Positions 54,318 to 64,000 of a DNA stretch of 64,000 nt are shown here, one piece after another. The DNA is from Diphasiastrum complanatum (Eukaryota > Streptophyta > Lycopodiopsida > Lycopodiales > Lycopodiaceae), in assembly GCA_029204225.1 (NCBI GenBank), contig CM055096.1:41066519-41130518 (forward strand), read 5' to 3'. A program made the translations under genes and the position numbers. How positions within the stretch are numbered: the first letter of the stretch is position 1; the number at the start of each line of letters is the position of its first letter. Under the pieces are notes generated by a model, which was given only the letters and a program-made list of their open reading frames with translations, had not been told where the DNA came from and searched no databases.

Positions 54318-55340
54318 TTCTTCCCCCCCTTATTCAACTTCTGTCCTCAGAACTTAAAGCTAGGGAAGTTCTTCTTGAAGCTCCCTTCATGTTACCAGGA
54401 ATCATCATCGTCTGTGCTCTCTTCCATTGAACCAGATGCTTGGTAACTATACGATTTCTCAATCATTTAGTTCTTGTATCCAAGATCCTTCCGGGTTCAA
54501 GTCAAGACACACCCAATGATTTATCCAATAGGTCCAATTGATCTCCAGAACCAAGATACACCCTTTCATATAGACTCTTCTCAAGTCAGCTTACATGAAA
54601 AATCGGATGCATTTGAGTTCCTTCCGGGAGGTCCAATTTGTAAGCTAAGGATCCAATCTTTTTCAAGATCTAATACAGTCCTCTGTAGCTAGGGGACAAT
54701 TTGTAATGCTTGCCGGTACGCATTACACTAGAATCCTTCGAGATTTTTCAATACACTCAAACCTCCATTTGAAAGACTCGAGATGATTATTTTAGATTAG
54801 CATAATGTCGATCCCTATCTTGGGTACTCTAGACATTCTCACGTGCCATCCGTAGTATTTCCTGCATATCATGTAGGAAATCCGCTACCTTCTGAAACTT
54901 GATTGTACGAGTCTCTACCAAAATGAGTGATATAGGTTCACCCTTCTCTTAAACGATCAAGTATAACTACAATTTGAACTATGATTCATCATCATAATTC
55001 TTCGGATTCTTGTCCTATACTCAATAAGAGAACACTATACCCTAGCATAGGCAACTCAATCAAGGGCAGATACACTTCCCAATGAGATTGTCGTTGAAAA
55101 ATATGCTCGAAGCATTTTCTCCCTCACATGATTTGTTCTTTCCGTCTGACCAATGGTCAGAAGAACTTAAGCTCAGAGTCGTCTCTTGTTTAGCAAATAC
55201 GGCTAACCAAAAGTGACCAGTAGACCTTGGACTGTGATCGTTCAAAATGTCACTTGGTAATCTGTAAAGTCTAAATAGACGCTCTACAACTACTTGAGCA
55301 AAATCAGATGTATTTTTAGCGGTCTTTATCCAAATAAACA
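54318..55340 (-). pseudogene. chromovirus-type gypsy integrase remnant
   Basis: Minus-strand sequence encodes the integrase core end (FAQVVVERLFRLYRLPSDIL, STGHFWLAVFAKQETTLSLS, SDHWSDGK). In other frames it gives the C-terminal region (YKLDLPEGTQMHPIFHVS) and a chromodomain-like stretch (GRILDTRTK, VTKHLVQWKRAQ). Stops and shifts are frequent. RT, protease and gag are gone: the integrase middle is joined directly to the 5' LTR, so no PBS exists. Confidence 0.75.
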
Positions 55341-55895
55341 TAGCCAATAACAAGCCTACACAAGGGAAACAGATGTTGGACAAACCAACCCAACCAATCC
55401 TAGATCGAATGGATCTAGCCCCCAAGCTATGGATCAATCTCAAAGATGAGTGAGGCATCACACCAGCATCATATGGCTACCAGTCTCACAATCAAGGATC
55501 CACTAGTGAGAGCCCAATAGGTATACTTATACCCTCCAAGGCCCATACACCACTAGTAGTGCACTGTGACACCTCACTGGACACCTCTGTAGTCTATCTG
55601 GGCCACGTCATCCAGTTCCTCAATGAGTCACTGAAAGACCCATACCAATAGTGCATTGTGACACCTCACTGGACACCTCTGCAACCTATCTGAGCAACAT
55701 CATCTAGTTCCTCAATGACTCACTGAAAGACCCATATCAATCCACCATCATGAATTTAGGCCTACGACCATTAATTATGACATTATACACATATTAAGGG
55801 CCCCAATCCCCTAATAGTCACAATTAACTTACGGGTTGTTGGTCTACTGATCTCTAGCGTGGACACACTATCCGAGACTAGTCGTGGACATGACA
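55341..55895 (-). repeat. gypsy 5' LTR with internal duplication
   Basis: Matches 53,873-54,317 but carries an extra segment of about 100 bp that repeats gacacctcactggacacctc and ctgaaagaccca. Ends catgaca at 55,895. Flanks show no matching target duplication. Confidence 0.75.
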
Positions 55896-57036
<1,141 letters not shown>

Positions 57037-57403
57037 TGTTGAGATCCATCTCTTCGACCAGCTCCACGAAGAGTCAATGAACTAACTACACTGGTAATTT
57101 TTACGTCCATGTCCAATATGAGGGATTCAGAATAGTTCTTGCATGGATAGCCGGTCACTCCAGTGATGTGGTTATTAGTTATGCCTCGTCATTCCAATAA
57201 GGATCAGTTGGCCTCGCCACGAGGCAAGTCGACGGGACACACGTCCCGCCAATGTCAACCTGGGTCATGCATGGGTTGCCTGAGTGAACAACTATATGTA
57301 CAGTGTAATTTCATTTTGAGAAATACAGTTGCTATGTGAGCTTGCTGTGGAGAGTGTTTTCTGTTAGCATGATCTGTGTTCCTGTAAAAAGCAAATTCTA
57401 AGT
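57037..57403 (+). repeat. candidate copia 5' LTR
   Basis: Starts TGTTGAGATCC and lies directly before a good PBS (57,404). The inner end does not show a clean CA, and the sequence differs from the LTR after the pol gene at 61,357, so boundaries and pairing are uncertain. Confidence 0.45.
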
Positions 57404-57416
57404 TGGTATCAGAGCC
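57404..57416 (+). promoter_or_regulatory. copia primer-binding site
   Basis: tggtatcagagcc matches the plant initiator-Met PBS exactly. Confidence 0.85.
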
Positions 57417-58696
57417 GTACAGGGAGTGTAGACAGTGCAATGTCGCCATTGAAGAGAGCTTCGGGAGAAAAGTAGTCTTCTAAGAGTTCGGGGTCTAGGC
57501 GGGCTGGAGACGGAAAGTGAAGCACTGGTGCATGGTTTCTAGCATACAAAGGCTTGCTAGGCGTGAAACTATGTGAGGATTCACAAACAAGACTTATCAG
57601 TTGAAGAAACGAAATTCTAAAAATTCCGTAAAGTAGCTGCTTGGTGTTTGCAATCGGTGTGCATCCGAACAGACACTGTTTGACGAATGGTCTGAAGTAT
57701 CAGATTCCTAGCTATAGGGTGACCTAAGAGCAAGAGGACTTGCTTGTTGAAGAGCTGTACAGAGGCTGTACAGAGGCTATCAAGTGCCAAGAATGGTGCA
57801 GAAACCCTGGTTTAAGGTTTACAGATGTAAAAGCCTGGATCTTGAGCTGTAGGAGAGCGTTATTAAAGCTGTAAAAATGTGTACGAGGGCCCCCCGGAGA
57901 GACTAATCAGTAGGTAAATGGCCGTGGACAGCCGCTGGCAGTGTAGAGCGCTGGATCAGATTCAATGAAGGTGTAAAAATCTTCATTCACCATAGCTTGT
58001 GAAAGAAATGAAGAGAGGAGGTCGCGACTGAGTTTGCACGCCCAAACCAGTCTCCTACATAGTGTTTTGAAGTGAGCCAGCGGTTGGAAGGGCTTCCATC
58101 AGTGCACAAAAGTGTGTAGAACCATCGGATTTCGTGGCATCTGGATGGACGATGGAGATTAAATGAGATTGGGCCGTTGGATCCTGATAAGCCATTGGAT
58201 TTATTTAAATCCACATGAATTTCGATGGAAGGAACCTGAAGTGTAATTCACATTGCAACTTCATTGAAGTGAGAGTTGGGTCCAAACTCACTGAAGGGTG
58301 GAGTTTCTTCAAAGTGAAAAAACAGTTCTAAAGTTCTAAAAGTCCCTATTTTCTAGTCCTTTGCCCGTTTTGACCCAAACGAAAGGCTATAACCTCCAAA
58401 CGAAGGGCACCCGGACTGTACCTGCAAGTACGGTACAACAAAAAAAAGTGATTGTAGTGGAGAAAGTGTTCAGAGTGCGCCAAAAGTGATTTCACCATTC
58501 CACTGGACACGTTGTTGGGAGTTGACGACTGAGTGCATTTCGGAAGGCGACGCCGATTTGGCTTTCAAATTGGTGGAAAAGCGGAGAGTGGCCTGGTAAG
58601 GGAAAAAGTGCAGGTCATTATTTTTAACTTCTGACATCACTGTTGGCCTCGGTATACTGTTTTTAACCTACGGCAGAAGTTTCAAGCAATTTTGTG
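57417..58696 (+). other. long leader between PBS and gag
   Basis: About 1.3 kb without a convincing ORF separates PBS and gag ATG. This is longer than usual for copia and could include the remains of another insertion. Confidence 0.45.
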
Positions 58697-59280
58697 ATGG
58701 CAAACATGGGAGAGTCCATTTTGAGTGAAAGTAGCAAATTGGACGGGATTTCCAACTATGCAGTGTGGAAATTCAAAATGAAAAACATACTGATGGAGAA
58801 AGACGTGTGGGAAGTCGTCACAGGTGATGAGAGAAGGCCGCCAAATGAAGCAGATATCAAAGTGTTCGACAAAAAGATGAGAAAAGCTTTGACCTAACTT
58901 GTCAGTGAAGGACCACATCATTACCCACATTTGTGATGATGGTACACCCAGACATGCATAAGGTGCTAAAGGAGCAGTTTGAGACGTCAAATCCGTCAAG
59001 AATCATGGTTTTGAAGTCAAAGCTAAATAGTGCCCGCATGGAACAAGGAGAGCACATTCAGACGTACATGACCAGAATCAAGACAATGAGGGATGAACTG
59101 CATTCTATTGGTGAGCGCATACGTGACGTGGAGTTGGTGCACAATGCATTGTGTGGCATTGCAGAACCCTATCAGATGTTTGTGAGCGGAATAGCATCAA
59201 GAGAAAGATTGCCAACCTTTGACGAGCTCACAGGAATCTTGATGCAGGAAGAGCAACGACGAGAAATGGTGAAAGCTAGA
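58697..59280 (+). pseudogene. copia gag, C-terminus deleted
   Basis: ATG at 58,697 starts MANMGESILSESSKLDGISN, followed by YAVWKFKMKNILMEKDVWEV. A one-base shift near 58,890 leads to LKEQFETSNPSRIMVLKSKL, YMTRIKTMRDELHSIGER and LPTFDELTGILMQEEQRREM. Gag then stops at a deletion junction near 59,280. The zinc knuckle, protease and integrase zinc-binding domain are missing. Confidence 0.85.
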
Positions 59281-59850
59281 CGTCACCTTTATTGATGATA
59301 TGTCACGTAAGACGTGGATCTACTTCTTGAAGAAGAAATCAGATGCATTTGATAACTTCAAGAGCTTCAAAGCATTGGTCAAAAATCAGACAGGTAGGAA
59401 AATCAAAGTCCTAAAATCAGATAGTGGAGGTGAGTACAAGTCTAATGACTTCAATGATCTTTGTGATCAATGTGGGATTAAAAGACAATTTACGCAAGCT
59501 CATACTCTTCCTCTCACTAGTGTAGCTGAGCGCAAGAATCGTACGATTGTGGAAAGTGCCAGATCTATGCTAGCTAAGATGAAACTACCAAAAGATTTTT
59601 GGTCAAAAGCATGTAGCACGACAGTCTATCTTCAAAATAGAAGTCCTACCATTGTCATACCAAAGATAACACCTGAGGAAGCATTCACGAAGAAGAAGCC
59701 AAAGGTGAACCACCTGCAAATCTTTGGATGTAAGGCCTTTGTACACATTCCTAAAGAAGAAAGACGTAAACTTGATGTAAAAGCTATCAAGTGCATATTC
59801 CTAGGATATGATGATCGTGTGAAGGGCTATCTATAGATGTTTTGATCCAG
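59281..59850 (+). pseudogene. copia integrase core
   Basis: Begins VTFIDDMSRKTWIYFLKKKS and continues with KIKVLKSDSGGEYKSNDFND, SVAERKNRTIVESARSMLAK, FWSKACSTTVYLQNRSPT and VNHLQIFGCKAFVHIPKEER to a stop near 59,836. The Asp and Glu signature positions are present. The first catalytic Asp region (HTDI-type) is lost with the deletion. Confidence 0.85.
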
Positions 59851-61356
59851 TGGAAAACAAAATCCATATAAGCCGTGATGTTATCTTTGATGAATCCAAG
59901 ATGTATGAAGACGAGGATGCTGAGAAGATAGACACATCCAGTGGGAAAGATGGTATAGTGAGGATACCACCTGATGATGATCCATTCATTGACCTTTCGA
60001 CTGATGAACATGAGGATACATCTCAAGATACTACTACTCAACCTCAAGAGATAGGTTGGAGAGGTAGGGACAAACCTTTTGGTGCAAGAAGGATTGAAGT
60101 TGCAGGTGACAAACGCAAGGAGAAGGATGTACCGTGGGACACATTTTCACCAGGAAGCCGATCACCTGACAGGAAGCTCCCTAAGTGGTTTCAGAGATTG
60201 TTGGAGAGCCACGACATGGATGACTTTCTAGGATCATCTAGCCAAGGAGAGCTACGAAGATCAACAATAGAGAAGATACAACCTGAAAGGTATGAAGCAA
60301 ATTATGCTCTCTTATCTAGCATTATTCAAAGCAAAGAATCTTCGACTTATAGTGAAGCGAAGGATGATGACATTTGGGTCAAGGCCATGGGAGAGGAGAT
60401 GTTATGGTATGTTGATGACATTATTTTGAGTGGTATGATCTAGATGGAATAAGAGATGTAAAAGTTGCATTATCCGAAGAGTCTAAAATGGTAGATCTCG
60501 ACCTATTGAGCTTCATTCTTGGAATAGAATTCATAACAGGATGTGATTTTAGCTTCATTTGTCAATCTAAGTATGCTACATCCATCCTAGATAGATTTGG
60601 AATGAAGAATTATAAAGGCATTGAGACTCCAATGGAACAACATGTAAAAGCATCTATTGTTGGTGATGAAGCATTCTTTCAAGACATCACCTTATATAGA
60701 AGGCTTATAGGCTCCTTGATATATTTAACTATAATTAGACATGATATTAGTTATAGTGTTGGAAAAAAACATTGGAAGATGGCCAAAAGAGTTCTTAGAC
60801 ATATTTCATCAACTAAAATGTTTGGCATGTTGTATAGAGGAAATAATCTTGGCTTAAGAGGTTATAGTGATTCGGGTTTTGCAGGTGACAAAGTGGATCG
60901 AAAGTCAATAAGTGAATTTGCCACCTTCTTATGTGATGGAGTAGTATCATGGCTTTCCAAAAAGCAAGATGCAATCTCTTTATCTTCCACAAAATCCGAG
61001 TATAAGTCCTTGACATCAACATGCAAGGAGGTCTTATGGCTCAAAAGGCTATTGGTGGAGTTTCATGTCATTAAGCAGGAGGTTCCTATCATTCATTGTG
61101 ACAATCAATCAGCCCAATCACTTGCTACTAATGCTAATTCCATGCAAGGGGCAAACACATCTAGATTGCTCATCATTTTGTGAGGGAGAACGTGCAAGCC
61201 GAAGGGAATATCAAGCTTCAACATGTGCCATCATCAAGTTGCTTAGCTGATTTGTTCACTAAATCTTTACCTAAAGATTCATTTCGTAAGCTAAGATCTT
61301 CAATTGGAGTAGTTGATAGAAGTATCATAATTTCCAAGGTTAGATTTGAGGAGGAG
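59850..61356 (+). pseudogene. copia RT (mostly deleted) and RNase H
   Basis: The integrase tail (IHISRDVIFDESKMYEDED) leads to RT start (EAKDDDIWVKAMGEEM). This is joined in frame directly to the catalytic WYVDDIILSG at about 60,400, so about 600-700 bp of RT is missing. RT end and RNase H follow: LDLLSFILGIEFI, YRRLIGSLIYLTIIRHDISY, YSDSGFAGDKVDRKSISEFA, DAISLSSTKSEYKSL, VPIIHCDNQSAQSLATNANS, then in a shifted frame LADLFTKSLPKDSFRKLRSS. The frame stops near 61,395, beyond a gaggaggag purine tract. Confidence 0.88.
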
Positions 61357-61960
61357 TGTGAAAAATTGCCTATTTTGGCAAATCTAGCCATGTAGTATAA
61401 TGTAAATTTTGTACATAAGTGGTTTCCACACATGTGAGGCCAAGATGCCACGTGGAAAACCACTCCTAATGTAATTTAGGTCAAGTCAAGAGAGTTCATC
61501 ATGTCTATTTGATAGTGTTCCCTACATTATAGGACCTACACCTTGATTTGTAACGAGATTTTGACCAACTAGCTACCTACCTAGCATGACTCTAGGAAAT
61601 AGACTAGGGTTTCATTTTAGGGGCAAAAAAGGCTAAGTTAACCTTCCTTATTACATGCTGGAAATTCACCTAAATTTTCAAAGGAAGTCACTTTTGCTAT
61701 GTATTCCATCTCTCCATAGTGAGAAGATAGATTATTTTTGGAGCTCATTGGCAATCTCAAGCTAGTTCACTATGTACATTGAGCTTTTGTGATCCGAATG
61801 AAACCAAAGTAATTTGTACTTGTTTCTCAGCTTGCAGGCCGTACTACAACCTGTAGTACACGTGTGAGGTTGGATTTGATGATTGATTAGTGCTTTTGAT
61901 TGCCATTGCTTGTTGTTTGTCAAATTGCCAGATCAACATTTTGGTGACTAGCTTTTTGGT
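61357..61960 (+). repeat. copia 3' LTR, right end undefined
   Basis: Starts TGTGAAAAATTGCC after GAGGAGGAG, the same PPT and nearly the same first ten bases as the LTR of the pol-less element at 12,449-18,441. It contains cacacatgtgagg and cacgtgg. The right end was not identified; 61,960 is an estimate. Confidence 0.55.
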
Positions 61961-62061
61961 AGATTGTTAAGCAAGCAACCAATCACTCTTGTGGATCAAG
62001 ATCCATTTATGGTCTGAAAGTACAGTACTTTCACACATGATGGATTTCATATCCCTTGACT

Positions 62062-62115
62062 GTCATGCATGCGTCCGCATGTGTCTGCATGCGTATGCAT
62101 GTGTCCGCGTGGGCA
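62062..62115. repeat. gcatg-rich alternating purine-pyrimidine stretch
   Basis: Repeated gcatg / gcatgcgt / gcatgtgt units include several CATGC RY-type motifs and stretches that alternate purine and pyrimidine. Another catgcatgc lies at 62,143-62,154. Confidence 0.6.
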
Positions 62116-62548
62116 TTACTGGCCCTCATACCTACAACACGGTATGCATGCATGCCTGGCTCACACTGTCCTCTGCCCTCTGGTGGTTAGCTATTCCCAG
62201 ATGTTGGGTCGATATTGTTACGATCTTGTAACACATTGGTAGGGTCCTACAAGGAGATACCAGTTTGTTATGGTAAAAGCTTGGTTCATCTATAATGTTT
62301 AAAATAGTTGTAGGTAGAAGCTTGTTGAAGAAGTAACGATGAAGCTTGAAGAGGAAGCATTCAATCTTGTCCACAAGATGTGGCTATGTCTTATCAACAT
62401 CGTTAGATGAGTAACTTGCAAAGCAAGCAAGCAACAAAGGACAATTCCAAAAGTGTCTATTTAGAGGTATTATACCTTTAGCAAGTATGGCCTCTGTAGC
62501 CTTTTCGTATGTAATAAACTATAGCATGAAATAGTAAGATGTTATGCA

Positions 62549-62977
<429 letters not shown>

Positions 62978-62990
62978 TTATATATATATA

Positions 62991-64000
62991 TTAAGCCATC
63001 CATGTTTGTGTAAATGCACCTACTTTCCTTAATGAAGAGTCGTTATACCAATTGATGTGTTCAATATTGTTCGATCCATTGATTTTACTAGGCACACATC
63101 GACATGGATTCAAAGAAATACATGATTCATTTGCATCAGCCATAGGTATATCCATCTATCTTGTTTTATCTATCCACCTATGTACAAATCCATAAATAGA
63201 AGAAGCTTAGAGCAATATTGACCTTGCATGAATGCAAAAGCATGTATATTCTATAAACTTGATGCTCCCTTATGAAATTACAATATTAAGTTATCAACTA
63301 GCACAATTCAAAACAGTAACCAGCACACGAAAGTATTATGGGTACATTGATTGTGCACTGGACAATTGATGTTTTCATTTAAATATATGATTTAGAAATG
63401 TTGCAAATAGATCCAAAGGACAAGAAAAAATGATTGCCAGAAAAACAACCGAGGGTTGATTGTTTAAGTTTGGCAAATATCGAGATTTTAGCTTTTGATT
63501 TTAAGTTGACAATAATTAATCATTCATGAAAGTCAATGATTATTATTTTGAAAAAATGACTTGGTTTAATTGGACAACCATATATCAAGTTCTGAATTGA
63601 GAAACACTTATGAAGATTATTTTAAAAATGTATGGTAGAAAAGCAAGTGGATATATACTTTGTGCCCTCTTTTGATGTGTTGTCTTCAGCTATTGTTCCA
63701 TGTTTTATTACGATGATTTTATTATGTTTGTAAAAGAAATTTGTCATGATGTGTTGTCAAAGTCAATTTTTTGTCTTTTTTGTAAACAATTTAGAGAATA
63801 CTCATGCAAAACATGATTTTAGGCTAAAAATAGGTAAGTCAAAAAATAGAAAAACAAAAAGTTACTCTTTTTTAGGTCAAAATCCCAAAACAAATGTCAT
63901 TGCCTTCAAATGTCAAAGTTGAAGGATGTGCTAATGTGATAGAGAGAAGTAACCCAATTAACTAGATTAAAAGAATCTCCAAGCTAAATTGTGATATGGG
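62991..64000. other. no gene recognised
   Basis: AT-rich DNA without recognisable coding, LTR or RNA-gene features on either strand. Confidence 0.5.

Overview
The window looks like nuclear DNA of a land plant. It holds one intact-looking host gene, a PHT1-type H+/phosphate symporter (50,606-52,246, +), in about 60 kb of decayed, nested LTR retrotransposons (Ty1/copia and Ty3/gypsy), MITE-like and foldback elements and GA/GT microsatellites. The TE load and mutational decay suggest a large, repeat-rich genome. The lineage cannot be fixed from this window alone. No rRNA, CRISPR, phage or bacterial operon structure is visible.

Layout. 0.4-1.7 kb: 3' end and LTR of a minus-strand copia element. 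2.5-5.2 kb: an unrecognised minus-strand coding region of about 780-830 codons with a TATA box, a coiled-coil-like core and several disabling mutations. 5.4-9.4 kb: minus-strand gypsy gag-protease-RT, truncated in RT. 9.4-11.2 kb: G-rich DNA and a four-unit tandem array. 11.3-12.4 kb: a second gypsy protease. 12,449-18,441: a complete pol-less LTR element (two LTRs, PBS, PPT, 5-bp TSD gtaaa) inserted in the RNase H domain of another gypsy element, whose halves abut it at 12,448 and 18,442. 18.4-31.4 kb: remnants of a gypsy family in two diverged copies (A, about 19.7-23.8 kb; B, about 25.9-31.1 kb). Each copy carries a block with splice-consensus sites that may encode a three-exon mini-gene.

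31.5-48 kb is a patchwork: copia gag; a gypsy gag with a palindrome-rich LTR-type promoter; a split Ulp1/C48-peptidase-like pseudogene; a deleted copia element with its LTR pair (36.4-40.8 kb); a tRNA-like fragment; a foldback element; and several copia fragments, one split by a MITE-like insertion and one in which foreign sequence replaces RT. 48-52.7 kb is the gene island around the phosphate transporter, with a P1BS-type motif upstream. 53.9-55.9 kb is a chromovirus-type gypsy remnant between two LTR copies. 57.0-62 kb is a copia element with two internal deletions. The rest is AT-rich or microsatellite DNA.

The retroelement proteins form no working pathway. Nearly all carry stops, frameshifts or deletions, many consistent with C-to-T decay of methylated cytosine. 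The phosphate transporter is the only gene here I would call functional.
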